Source: Streptomyces sp. 11x1
Lineage (GTDB): Bacteria > Actinomycetota > Actinomycetes > Streptomycetales > Streptomycetaceae
Assembly: GCF_032598905.1 (NCBI RefSeq)
Contig: NZ_CP122458.1
Span: forward strand, 7,899,001 to 7,963,000
Direction: 5' to 3'
Length of the DNA stretch: 64,000 nt
A program made the translations under genes and the position numbers. The notes below the pieces were generated by a model that searched no databases, had not been told where the DNA came from, and saw only the letters and a list, made by a program, of their open reading frames with translations. This document shows, piece after piece, positions 1 to 9,500 of this stretch (the first letter of the stretch is position 1; the number at the start of each line of letters is the position of its first letter).

Positions 1-1
1 G

Positions 2-1450
2 GTGCGGGCCCTCAACGACGACGGCCTCGGGGTCGTGCTGGACGTCGTCTACAACCACACCCCCGCCAGCGGCCAGGCCGACAAGAGCGTCCTCGACAAG
101 GTCGTCCCCGGCTACTACCACCGGCTCCTCGCCGACGGTTCGGTCGCCACCTCCACCTGCTGCGCCAACACCGCGCCCGAGAACACCATGATGGGCAAGC
201 TGGTCGTCGACTCCATGGTCACCTGGGCCAAGGAGTACAAGGTCGACGGGTTCCGCTTCGACCTGATGGGGCACCACCCGAAGGCCAACATCCTGGCGGT
301 GCGCAAGGCCCTCGACGCGCTCACGATCGAGAAGGACGGCGTCGACGGGAAGCGGATCATCCTCTACGGCGAGGGCTGGAACTTCGGCGAGGTCGCCGAC
401 GACGCCCGCTTCGTCCAGGCCACCCAGAAGAACATGGCGGGGACGGGCATCGCCACCTTCTCCGACCGGGCCCGTGACGCCGTGCGCGGCGGCGGCCCCT
501 TCGACGAGGACCCGGGCGTCCAGGGCTTCGCCTCCGGTCTGCACACCGAGCCCAACTCCTCCGAGGACAACGGCACCCCGGCCGAGCAGAAGGCCCGGCT
601 GCTGCACTACCAGGACCTCATCAAGGTCGGCCTGAGCGGCAACCTCGCGAACTACCGGTTCACCGACACCGACGGCAAGGAGGTCAAGGGCTCCGAGGTC
701 GACTACAACGGGGCCCCCGCCGGATACGCGGACGCCCCCGGCGACGCCCTCGCCTACGTCGACGCGCACGACAACGAGTCGCTGTTCGACGCGCTCGCCT
801 TCAAGCTGCCGGCCTCGACGAACGCCGCCCACCGGGCCCGTATGCAGGTCCTCGCGATGGCGACGGCCGTCCTCTCGCAGGGCCCGGCACTCTCCCAGGC
901 GGGCACCGACCTGTTGCGGTCCAAGTCCCTGGACCGCAACTCCTACGACAGCGGCGACTGGTTCAACGCGATCCACTGGGACTGCCGGGACGGCAACGGC
1001 TTCGGCCGTGGCCTGCCCCTCGCGGCCGACAACCAGTCCAAGTGGCCCTACGCCAAGCCCCTGTTGAGCATGGTGAAGGTCGGCTGCGAGCAGATCGAGG
1101 GCGCCTCGGCCGCCTACCGCGACCTGCTGAGGATCCGTACGACGGAGGACGTCTTCTCCCTCGACACGACCGGACAGGTCCAGTCGAAGCTGTCGTTCCC
1201 GCTGTCGGGGAAGGACGAGACCCCGGGCGTGATCACCATGGAACTCGGTGACCTCGTCGTCGTCTTCAACGCCACCCCCGAGGAGCGGAAGCAGACCGTG
1301 GACGACCTGGCCGGGACGGCGTACGCGCTGCACCAGGCGCAGGCGTCCGGGGCGGACCCTATCGTCCGTACGGCGTCGTACGAAGCGGAATCGGGGACCT
1401 TCGTCGTTCCGGGACGGACCGTGGCGGTCTTCGCACGATCCGGCCGGTAG
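2..1450 (+). CDS. pulA: Pullulanase-type alpha-1,6-glucosidase, 3' part
   Basis: The reading frame is open from the window edge, so the 5' end of the gene is missing. It is a GH13 debranching enzyme that hydrolyses alpha-1,6 branches in pullulan, starch or glycogen. All four GH13 regions are visible: DVVYNHT near the start, [10 protein letters not shown] with the nucleophile Asp, YGEGWNFGE with the acid/base Glu, and DAHDNES. The Gly-His-His after the nucleophile is typical of pullulanases. Full-length Streptomyces homologues are much longer and secreted; the signal peptide and N-terminal modules would lie upstream of the window. About 480 residues are visible. Confidence 0.93.
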   Translation: MRALNDDGLGVVLDVVYNHTPASGQADKSVLDKVVPGYYHRLLADGSVATSTCCANTAPENTMMGKLVVDSMVTWAKEYKVDGFRFDLMGHHPKANILAVRKALDALTIEKDGVDGKRIILYGEGWNFGEVADDARFVQATQKNMAGTGIATFSDRARDAVRGGGPFDEDPGVQGFASGLHTEPNSSEDNGTPAEQKARLLHYQDLIKVGLSGNLANYRFTDTDGKEVKGSEVDYNGAPAGYADAPGDALAYVDAHDNESLFDALAFKLPASTNAAHRARMQVLAMATAVLSQGPALSQAGTDLLRSKSLDRNSYDSGDWFNAIHWDCRDGNGFGRGLPLAADNQSKWPYAKPLLSMVKVGCEQIEGASAAYRDLLRIRTTEDVFSLDTTGQVQSKLSFPLSGKDETPGVITMELGDLVVVFNATPEERKQTVDDLAGTAYALHQAQASGADPIVRTASYEAESGTFVVPGRTVAVFARSGR

Positions 1451-1464
1451 GACGCTAGCTTGGG

Positions 1465-1498
1465 TGGTGCGGCCGGAGCGAGGATCCGGTCCGCACCA
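1465..1498 (+). terminator. Hairpin after pulA
   Basis: An inverted repeat of about 13 bp with one bulged base lies 15 bp after the pulA stop codon and 29 bp before the next start. There is no T-run, as usual in Streptomyces. It could terminate pulA transcription or attenuate readthrough into the downstream regulator. Confidence 0.5.
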
Positions 1499-1526
1499 TC
1501 CGTGCGCCGGCGACGACGAGAGCCTC

Positions 1527-3143
1527 ATGAGCCTGATGGCCGACGAAGCAAGCACCACGGTCCTGGTGGTCGACGACGCCGCCGCCAGCCGGTACGCGAT
1601 GGGTGCGGTGCTGCGCAGAGCCGGACACAGTGTCGTCCCCGTCGCCAGCGCCGGTGAGGCCCTCACCGAGCTCGACGTGCGGCTGCGCTCGGGCGTCCTG
1701 CCGGACGTGGCCCTCGTCGACGTCGGCCTCCCCGACATGAGCGGGTTCGAACTCTGCCGCCGGCTCAAGGCACAGTCCCCGACGGCCGCCCTGCCCGTCG
1801 TGCACTTCTTCGCCGCGGCCGTCGCCCCCAGCGACCGCTGCCGGGGCCTGGACGCGGGCGGCGAGGCCTATCTGACGGTCCCCGCCGAACCGGAGGAGAT
1901 CCAGGCGGTCGTCCGCGCCGCCGTCCGCGGCGCCCGGATGCGCACCGGCGCCGAGGCCCTCGTACGACGGCTCACGCTGCTCTCCGAGACCATCGTCGAC
2001 GTCCAGGCCGCCCGCACCCTGGAGGAGTTGGCCGGGGCCGCCGCCGAGGGAGCCGCCCGGCTCACCCGGTCGCCCGCCGCCGTGTTCGTGCTCGGGGAGG
2101 ACGGCCACCTCTACAGCGGCACCTCCCGGGCCCGCGCCCGCACCACCCTCCCCGACGCCGGCGCGCACGACGCCGTGGCCCGGCTCATCCGCCGCGTCAC
2201 CGACGGCGACCCCCGCCCGCACGACACGGTCGTCCCCGCGCCCCTGTGGCCCGCCGGGTTCTTCCGGCCCGGCGTCACCGAGGACGCCCGTCTCGCCCTC
2301 GCCCGCACCGAGAGCGGTACGCTCGTCTGCGTCGCCACACCCGTGCACAGCACCCGGGGCACGGCCTCCGACACCACGGGCCTGGTCGCCCGCCTCGCCC
2401 AGGCCACCGCGCTGGCCGCGCAACCCCTGCTCATGTACCAGGTCGAGCGCCATGTCGCGCTCACCCTCCAGCACAGCTTCCTGCCCAAGCGGGTGCCCGA
2501 GTTCCCCGGCCTGGAAGTCGTCGTCCGGTACGTGCCGGCCTCCCGGCAGACCGAGATCGGCGGCGACTTCTACGCGGCACTGTCCACTCCAGGCGGCGTC
2601 CTCACCGCTGTCGGCGACGTCGTGGGGCACTCCCTGGAAGCGGCCACCGTGATGGTGGAGATCCGGCACGCCCTGCGCGCCTACTGCGTGGAGCAGTCCG
2701 ACCCGGCGGCGCTCGCCCACCGGCTCGACCGGATGCTCCAGCACTACCACCCGGACGTGACCGCCACGGTCTGTCTGACCCTCGTCGATCCGGGCAGCGA
2801 GCGGGTGCGGATCGCCAACGCGGGCCACATCCCGCCGTTGATCGTCCGTGACTCCGGCGAGGCCGCCTATGTGAAGGCCGCTGGCCCCCTCCTCGGGCTC
2901 GGCCTCGAACGGCCCGAGCCCACGGAGACGGTGCTGTGGCCGACGGACCGGCTGCTCATGGTCACGGACGGGCTCGTCGAGACCCGGGGCATCGACCTGT
3001 CGCTCTCCCTGGAGCAACTGCGGGCCGCCGCCGCGGACGCGCCGACCGGGACGGTCGCGCTGTGCGACACCCTGCTGCACTGCTTCGGCCAGGACCGGGA
3101 GGACGACATCGCGATGCTGGCGTTACGGCTGCGGTTAGGGTGA
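1527..3143 (+). CDS. Receiver domain-GAF-like-SpoIIE/PP2C phosphatase
   Basis: About 538 residues. An N-terminal response-regulator receiver (residues about 10-135) has the acidic pair in LVVDDAAASRYA and the acceptor Asp in ALVDVGLPDMSG. A GAF-like linker follows, then a C-terminal PP2C/SpoIIE phosphatase (about 320-538) with GGDFYAAL, GDVVGHSLEAA, NAGHIPPL and VTDGLVETRG. Such proteins dephosphorylate anti-sigma-factor antagonists in partner-switching pathways. The receiver looks partly degenerate: the position of the conserved Lys-Pro reads Val-Pro (YLTVPAEP) and the switch Ser/Thr is Ala, so phosphorylation may not control it normally. I chose the ATG at 1527; earlier codons in frame overlap pulA and look non-coding. 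No sigma or anti-sigma partner is adjacent. Confidence 0.88.
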   Translation: MSLMADEASTTVLVVDDAAASRYAMGAVLRRAGHSVVPVASAGEALTELDVRLRSGVLPDVALVDVGLPDMSGFELCRRLKAQSPTAALPVVHFFAAAVAPSDRCRGLDAGGEAYLTVPAEPEEIQAVVRAAVRGARMRTGAEALVRRLTLLSETIVDVQAARTLEELAGAAAEGAARLTRSPAAVFVLGEDGHLYSGTSRARARTTLPDAGAHDAVARLIRRVTDGDPRPHDTVVPAPLWPAGFFRPGVTEDARLALARTESGTLVCVATPVHSTRGTASDTTGLVARLAQATALAAQPLLMYQVERHVALTLQHSFLPKRVPEFPGLEVVVRYVPASRQTEIGGDFYAALSTPGGVLTAVGDVVGHSLEAATVMVEIRHALRAYCVEQSDPAALAHRLDRMLQHYHPDVTATVCLTLVDPGSERVRIANAGHIPPLIVRDSGEAAYVKAAGPLLGLGLERPEPTETVLWPTDRLLMVTDGLVETRGIDLSLSLEQLRAAAADAPTGTVALCDTLLHCFGQDREDDIAMLALRLRLG

Positions 3144-3148
3144 CCCTC

Positions 3149-3505
3149 ATGCCGCAGATCACTGTTGACTACTCCGCCGTCCTCTCCGAGGGCTTCGACC
3201 GGCCCGCGTTCGCCAAGGCCCTGCACGACGAGGTCGTGCGGACGGCCGCTGCGAAGCCGGCGGCCTGCAAGACGCAGTTCCGGGCCACCGAGGACACGGT
3301 CGTCGGGCCCGACACCGACGGTCACGCGATCGTCCACGTCACGCTCGGGCTGCTCGCGGGCCGGACCGACGAGACCAAGGTGACGCTGGCGGAGAACGTG
3401 CTGGAACTGCTGCGGGAGCACGTGAAGGTGGGGGAGGGGTTGGCGTTCCACGCGTCGGCGGAGGTACGGGACCTCGATCCGTCGTACCGGAAGTTCGACG
3501 TCTAG
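3149..3505 (+). CDS. 5-carboxymethyl-2-hydroxymuconate isomerase-like tautomerase
   Basis: 118 residues, normal for the CHMI branch of the tautomerase superfamily. The chosen ATG gives an N-terminus Met-Pro-Gln, so removal of Met leaves the catalytic Pro-1 of this superfamily; an upstream GTG at 3140 would bury that proline and is rejected. It starts 5 bp after the phosphatase stop and may be cotranscribed. The homoprotocatechuate pathway genes normally found with CHMI are absent, so the real substrate is unknown. It converges with the TetR gene, with only 7 bp between the stop codons. Confidence 0.8.
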   Translation: MPQITVDYSAVLSEGFDRPAFAKALHDEVVRTAAAKPAACKTQFRATEDTVVGPDTDGHAIVHVTLGLLAGRTDETKVTLAENVLELLREHVKVGEGLAFHASAEVRDLDPSYRKFDV

Positions 3506-3512
3506 GGGAGGA

Positions 3513-4205
3513 TCAGCCGCGGGCCAGAGCCACCAGGCGGCCCGCGAGGTCGCTGAACGGGCCGTCGTGCGGCTCGTTCGCGAGCATGCCGCGGAGCAGG
3601 TCCGCCATCTCCGCGTCCTGCGCCGCGCTCACGGCCGCCAGGGCCGCGAAGCCGTGGACGAGTTGGATCTCCAGTTCCTGTCTCGGGATACGGCGGCCGT
3701 CCAGCCAGATGAGGGCCGTGGACTCGGCCAGCGAGATCCAGGAGCGGATGACGAGTTCGAGCCGGGCCGGCGGGGCGTCGACGTCCAGATGCGAAAGGAT
3801 CTGGACATAGGCGGCCTGCCGTACGCCGTCGACGAGGGCGTTGGTACGGGACGAGCCGACGGCCGGGCCACCCCGCATCAGGGCCGAGAACCCGGGGCCG
3901 TGTTCGTCGACGAAGTCGAAGAACCGGTGCGTGACACGGAGCAGCCGGGCGCCGAGCGGACCTTCCCGGGGTTCCACGAAACGGTTCGCGAGATCGTCGG
4001 AGGCACGCTTCAACGCGGCCTCGTACAGGCTGAGTTTGCCGGGGAAGTAGTGGTAGACGAGTGGACGGGAGATACCCGCCGCCGAGGCTATCTCGTCGAT
4101 GGAGACCTCGTCGGGCGAGCGCCGGCTGAACAGTTCGAGGGCGACCCCGATCAACTGCTGCCGCCGCTCCTCCACACCCATCCTGCGGCGCACACCGGTT
4201 CGCAT
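3513..4205 (-). CDS. TetR family transcriptional regulator
   Basis: 230 residues. An N-terminal helix-turn-helix of TetR type spans about residues 12-60 (RRQQLIGVALELFSRR, then EIASAAGISRPLVYHYFPGK). The C-terminal ligand-binding part resembles a TetR_C family common in actinomycetes; no ligand can be inferred. A nested palindrome lies immediately upstream at 4207-4264 and may be its own operator. The next gene upstream is on the same strand, so the target is not obvious. Confidence 0.9.
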   Translation of the reverse strand: MRTGVRRRMGVEERRQQLIGVALELFSRRSPDEVSIDEIASAAGISRPLVYHYFPGKLSLYEAALKRASDDLANRFVEPREGPLGARLLRVTHRFFDFVDEHGPGFSALMRGGPAVGSSRTNALVDGVRQAAYVQILSHLDVDAPPARLELVIRSWISLAESTALIWLDGRRIPRQELEIQLVHGFAALAAVSAAQDAEMADLLRGMLANEPHDGPFSDLAGRLVALARG

Positions 4206-4206
4206 A

Positions 4207-4264
4207 CGAACACCTTACCGATCGATTCCAGCCGTTCATCGGCTGGATAGCGTATAGGCGTTCG
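4207..4264. promoter_or_regulatory. Nested palindrome upstream of TetR gene
   Basis: An inner perfect inverted repeat (TCCAGCCG, 5-nt loop, CGGCTGGA; 4227-4247) sits inside outer arms CGAACACCT (4207-4215) and AGGCGTTCG (4256-4264), which match at 8 of 9 positions. It lies just before the TetR start codon. It could be a TetR operator or a terminator for the upstream gene. Confidence 0.4.
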
Positions 4265-4303
4265 ACCCATCCGGTCACCGGTCTGTCGCCGACCGGCCTC
4301 GCC

Positions 4304-6205
4304 TCACTGGGTCCGGGCGGGCTGAAGCGTGCTGATCTTCCGGCCGTTCGCCAGCGTGCCCGTCAACTCCGCCCGCGCGCCCTCCTCGACCGCTACGGCG
4401 AGAAGGTTGCCCTGCGCCGATCCGCTCGCCCCGCCGCCCAGTTCCACGGAGACGGTGTCCCTGCTCCCGGCGGCCAGCAGATAGGAGACACCGGCCGCGG
4501 ACTTCCACGGGCCGCCGGCGAGGACATGGGGGTCGGCCGGCCCGCAGACGGGCACCTCGTCGGCGGCGGCCGTGACATACGCGCCGGCCGGGGTGACGAA
4601 CTGCGTCATCGCCCGGGTGCCCGCGCCCCGCCAGGTCTCGGCGCGGGTGCACACCCAGTCGGCCGTGCCACTGCCGTCGGGCAACGGCTGGCGCGCGAAC
4701 CGCCAGGCGTTGACGCTCCGCACCCCCTGCGACCGCACGGCGGCGAGGGAACAGGCGAAGGGCGCCCAGACCTCGGGAGCGGCGGACGCGTCACGGGCGG
4801 GCGCGCGGGACGGCCGGCCGACGGTGAGATGCGCGGGAATCACCTCGGCCAGATCGCTCAGCAGCCGCGTACCTCCCTCGGCATCGGTCAGCTGAAGCAC
4901 GTCCCACGACTCGCACTTCCCGGCACGCACCGCCGGACTCGCGAACGGAGCCGTCGTCCCGTCCTTCGCCAGCGCCAGCCTCCGCACCCCGCCGTCGGCC
5001 TTCGCCAGTTCCCGTACGGCCGCCTCGCGCACCCAAGGCGCCGTCAGATAGCGGACGTTGCCGTCGACCCGGCCCAGCACCAGGGCGCTCGCGCCGGCGC
5101 CGGTCGCCCCGTCCACCCGGGTCAGGTCCAGGGCCGCCATGCCCGGATCGTCGAGGGGCTCCGCGTACCGGGCGATCCGCAGGCCGTCGTGGAGCAGGAC
5201 GACCCGGAGGTTGTCGACCTCGCCCGCGTACAGCAGCTGCGGCGGGCCGGGCGGGGGACCGGCCTGCGTGCCGAGGGTGACCGCGACCTGCACGGACTCA
5301 CCGGGCCGGGCCCACACGGCGAGCGCCCGCCGCAACAGGGCCTTGTCCTTGACGAGATCGCCGCGCGCGGGCCAGGTGGTGAAGTCGGCTCGCCCCGTCG
5401 CCCGCCACGCCGTGGCCGTCGCCGTCGTCAACCTGCCCGGATCCAGGGCCGCCTGGGCCGCTGGGTTGCGCGCGTACGACGGTGCCGCCGCGCCGTCCGG
5501 GCCCCACCCGTCCCCGGGCAGGCCGAGGAACGCCCCGCACACCGCCACGGCGGCCGTCGCGGCCAGCGCGGCCTTCGTGTGCTGGCGGCGGCGCACCAGA
5601 TCGGTGGGGCGGGCGTGCAGCGAACAGGGGTCGTACTCGGGGGAGAGGAGCAGTGCCTGCTGCTGCGTCGGCACCGAGTCGGCCTCCCGCAGCGCGGCCG
5701 CCGGATCACCGACCCCGGCCTCTTCCAGGAGCGTGCGGACCGCCGGGTCCGGGAGCCTCTCCAGGCCCCGCAGGACATAGGCGGCCCGAGCCGGTCCGGA
5801 GAGCGCCGACAGCCGCTGGTCCAGGGCCAGTTCGTCGGCGCCGCCCGAGCGGGGGAAGAGCCGCAGCCCCCACACGCGCGGGAGCAGCGGGGGCAACTGG
5901 GACCGCTTCGGCCACGCCCTGCGCCGCAGCGGGAGTCCGGCCTCCAGGGCGGTGCGGACCACCTGGAGCCGGACATAGGCGTACCCCGGATTGCGCTCCC
6001 GCCCCGCCACGGTTCCCGTGCCCGTCGCCTGGGCCGGGATAAGGGAGGCCGACGCGCGCCCCCTCGGCAGCGCCCGCTGCGTCAGCGCGTGCGCCGTCAG
6101 CACACGACGGTTCCGGCCCAGGCTCGACGGCAACGTCAGGTAGGCGAGCCGCACCAGACGCGGATAGTGCTCGACGAGCGCGGCCTCCGCCTGCTCGACG
6201 TCCAC
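4304..6205 (-). CDS. Membrane-anchored protein with sigma-factor-like N-terminus
   Basis: 633 residues from the GTG at 6205, which has AGGAG six bases upstream; the frame is open further up but that part looks non-coding. Residues 1-180 resemble a degenerate ECF sigma factor: an N-terminal segment with LVRLAYLTLPSSLG and a region-4-like segment with LSGPARAAYVLRGLERLPD. A single transmembrane helix follows at about 211-231 after an Arg-rich stretch. The remaining 400 residues should be extracytoplasmic and have no domain I recognise. This architecture suggests signalling across the membrane, but DNA binding is doubtful because the helix-turn-helix is not well preserved. The gene appears monocistronic. 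Confidence 0.75.
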   Translation of the reverse strand: MDVEQAEAALVEHYPRLVRLAYLTLPSSLGRNRRVLTAHALTQRALPRGRASASLIPAQATGTGTVAGRERNPGYAYVRLQVVRTALEAGLPLRRRAWPKRSQLPPLLPRVWGLRLFPRSGGADELALDQRLSALSGPARAAYVLRGLERLPDPAVRTLLEEAGVGDPAAALREADSVPTQQQALLLSPEYDPCSLHARPTDLVRRRQHTKAALAATAAVAVCGAFLGLPGDGWGPDGAAAPSYARNPAAQAALDPGRLTTATATAWRATGRADFTTWPARGDLVKDKALLRRALAVWARPGESVQVAVTLGTQAGPPPGPPQLLYAGEVDNLRVVLLHDGLRIARYAEPLDDPGMAALDLTRVDGATGAGASALVLGRVDGNVRYLTAPWVREAAVRELAKADGGVRRLALAKDGTTAPFASPAVRAGKCESWDVLQLTDAEGGTRLLSDLAEVIPAHLTVGRPSRAPARDASAAPEVWAPFACSLAAVRSQGVRSVNAWRFARQPLPDGSGTADWVCTRAETWRGAGTRAMTQFVTPAGAYVTAAADEVPVCGPADPHVLAGGPWKSAAGVSYLLAAGSRDTVSVELGGGASGSAQGNLLAVAVEEGARAELTGTLANGRKISTLQPARTQ

Positions 6206-6566
6206 GACCGACTCCTGAGCGCGGGAAGCTGTGGGGCGCGGGGCGACATCCTGTGACTGCACGTTCAACAGAACGAGCGGAATGGTCCGATGGTCACCAC
6301 ACCGCTCCACTGGGGTCGGCCGGTGCGCCCAGGGGGGTGGAGGTGCGTGTCTCGTGGGCGGGGTGCGGGTGAGTGGGGCTGGTCGCGCAGTTCCCCGCGC
6401 CCCTGAAAAGCAGGGGCTTCGCCCGTGCTTTTCGCCCCTGAGCGGCCGTAGGCCCTCAAGGGGCGCGGGGAACTGCGCGACCAGCCCCCACCGGACCCGC
6501 GGATGGGGGTCAAAGGGGCGCAGCCCCTGGGATGGGACGGGTAGGGGAGGCGGGGGCGAGAAAAGG
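6206..6566. other. Intergenic region with palindromic repeat copy 1
   Basis: 361 bp lie between the start of the sigma-like gene and the stop of the GH89 gene. They hold palindrome copy 1 (6374-6490) and an appended module that recurs near 58.3 kb and 61.3 kb, ending in GATGGGACGGGTAGGGG. The promoter of the sigma-like gene must lie in the first 150 bp. No gene is visible. Confidence 0.6.
6374..6490. repeat. Dispersed palindromic repeat, copy 1
   Basis: Arms of about 30 bp containing GCGCAGTTCCCCGCGCCCCT and its exact complement flank a loop with a smaller GC-rich hairpin (AAAAGCAGGGGC and relatives). It ends 77 bp beyond the GH89 stop codon. Nine related copies occur in the window. Confidence 0.9.
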
Positions 6567-9500
6567 TCAGGTGAGCGACCACCCACTGAACTCGACCAAC
6601 CCCCGAACCCCGCTCCCCCCGTTCGTCGCACTCATGAAGATCCCCACATCCTGCCCCCGGACCACCGCCCCCGGCACCCCCACCGAAGCCACCACCCGCC
6701 AGCTCACCCCGTCATCGACCGAACATTCCCCCGTGTACGCCCCCACCCCCGTCCGCCGCAGCCGCAACAACACCGGTGCTTTCACCCCCGTGATCCGCCG
6801 ATACGTGTCGAGCGTCCCGTCCCCCGTGCTGTCGTACGACAGCACCACCCCGTTCGCCGGAGTGACCGCCAGATTCAGGAACCCCGCCGCCCTCGCCGTA
6901 CCGAGACTGTTGCGCACCACGATCCCCGCCCGCGCCCAGTTCCCGGTCGCCGCCTGGGAGTCGACCCGGAGCGTGACGGACGTACCGTCGCGCAGGGCCC
7001 CCGCCCGGTAGACGGACCCGAACTCCGTCGTCCCCCGCCACAGGTCCGCCCCGCCCCCGTCGATCCCGAAGCGGCTGCCCAACTGCCCGAAGACAGCCCC
7101 GTTGTTGGTGTATGTCCGCCACCCGGCGGCCAGCGGGCCCGCCTCGAAGAGCGTTCCGTCGAAGCGCCCCTCGACCCGCTTCTCGCCGCGCGGCCCGTAC
7201 TTCGCCGTGACCGTGTACGGCAGCGGCCGCAACGGCCGGTCGAGCGGAACGTCCGGCGCGTCCGCGCGCCAGCGCACCGTCCCCGAGCCCGCCGCAGCGA
7301 CGCTCGCCAACGATGTCGGACCCTCCGGCTCGGCCGTCCCGGCGAAACCGCCGAGGGCGAAGTCCACCCGCCCGGTCGCCCGCAGCCCGTTGACGTTGCG
7401 CAGGACCGCCGACAGCCGCGCGCTCCCGCCAGGCGGCAGCACCGGCGGCTCGGCCGTGACGGTCAGCGACCCCTGGTACGGCGCCCGCGCCAGCACGTCC
7501 CGCACCCGCACCGCCGCCCGGTACGCGTCCCCCACCGGCCGCGCCGGATAGTCCTTGCGCTCCCGTGTCCACGGCTCCTCGAACGCGAACCAGTCCACGG
7601 CCGCCGGAGAGGTCCCCGTGACGAGCGCGTCCTCCAGCGAGTCCAGCCACTTCTGCCAGCGCGGCACGTAGAAGTCGGCCATGAGACCGTTCCACTCCCG
7701 GTTGCCGTACTCGTGCAGATTCCCCGTGTCGGACGTGGCCCGCCCGCCCCACACCGTGATCAGCACCTTCGCCGTCCGCTCGAACTCCGCCCGCTCGGCG
7801 TCGTTCGTGGCCATCAGCCGCGCGTCGTTCACCCACGGACCGAGCAGGAACGCCGTGTTCGTCCCCGTGACCTCGTCCGACAGCCGCATCAGCCGCAGCC
7901 AGAGCGTGGACAGCGCACGGAAGGTCGCCAGGTCGCCCCGTCGGTAGGCCGCCCGCAGCTGGGGCAGATACTGACGGCTGCGGTGCGCGAGCGCCTGCCG
8001 GGCCACGTCCACCACGTCGTACCGGTACGCCGGGTTGCGGCGCAGCACGTCCGCGACGCCCAGCAGCCCGGCGAGGGCCGCGTCGAAGCGGCCCGGGTCG
8101 TACGTCAGGGTCCTCGGCGCGTACTCGGCGGCCCGGTCCGCGGCCAGGTCGGGGCGGGCGCAGAACAGGGAGTCGTGCGGGTCGCTGCGCTCCACGGCCC
8201 GCTGCTGGTAGGCGGTGTCGTGCAGCGCCTGCCACGCCCTGCGGGCGTTCGCGTCGCGGCCGCCGTAGCGGAAGTCGGCGTACGAGGAGAACCAGGCCGC
8301 CCGGTCGATCTTCTTCGGCGTCCAGGCCAGTTCGGAGAAGAGTTCGAAGGCCGCGGGGTCGCGATCGGTGGCCTCCGGCATGAACGCCGTACCCACCAGC
8401 GCGCTGCCCGCCTTGTCCCGCCAGGCGAAGAACTTGTCGTTCCACAGGTGGGCGCGGGCCCCGATGGTCGTACGGCCGCCGAAGTTGGGGATCGTGCCGA
8501 AGCAGTACGGGGTGCCGCCCCAGTCGCGTTCGCGGTTCGTGACGCTGGTGTAGCGGTCGGAGACGCCGTCCACGATCAGCATCTTCGACCGGTCGATGGC
8601 GTCCAGGAGTGCGGGCAGCGGGTTCTCCTGCCAGCCGAGGATCACCCAGGTGGCGCCGGGGTGGGCCTTCTGGAGGGCCTTCTCCACGCCCTGTGCGGCG
8701 TCCGGCACCGGCACGTCGCCGGCCGTGCCGCCCTCGTGCAGGAGGTCCATCTTGAAGTGGGACGCCTCCCCGTACACGTCCTCCAGATGCCTGTAGAAGG
8801 AGGCGGCGACCCGGGCGAAGGTGTCCGTGCGCGGGTCGAGCCAGTCGGGGCGTTCGAAGCCGTGCCAGATGCCCTGCGGGACGACGTGCGCGTCACCGCC
8901 GTTGCGTGCCACGAACTCCTTGGGCACGTGCCCGTAGTAGCCGGGCAGCACCGGCGACATGCCCAGTTCGTGCAGCCGGTCGGTGATCCGCCGGCCGAGG
9001 GCCGCCCGGCGGGCGATCAGCTCGGGGGAGAGGGGGCCGCCGTAGCCGGAGAGGTTCTGCAGCAGCCACCAGGGCTGGTGCGAGGGCGCGGGCAGCCAGG
9101 CCCGGGACTCCTCGTCGGAGTAGCCGAAGTCCTTCAGCAGCCGGTGGTAGACGGCCTCCATCCCCGAGATGACCAGCACCTCGTTGCAGCCGTGCGCCGC
9201 CAGCAGGTCGATCTGGTGCTCCCAGTACGACCAGTCCGCGTACGGGGCGGTGTAGCCGTCGTTGGTGTCGTTGAGCGCGAAGCGGTGGGGGAGCGCGGTG
9301 GATCTCTCCAGGGGGCGGGCGGGTGCGGGGAGGCGCTTGGGAAGGTCGAGCCGGCTGCCGTTCCAGGCGAGGTGCGCCCCGCAGACGTACTTGAGGTACC
9401 AGTGGACGCCCATGAGCAGCGTGGCGGGAGTCGTGGCCCGGACCCGGATGCTTCCGGTGGTGCCCGTGACCCGGAAGCGGTCGACGGTGCCGCTGCGGTC

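Noticed and set aside
1455..3080. Long minus-strand reading frame of 541 codons opposite the phosphatase gene
   Set aside because: Translation is Gly/Arg/Gln-rich without domains; it is the GC-bias shadow of the plus-strand gene with clear receiver and SpoIIE motifs.
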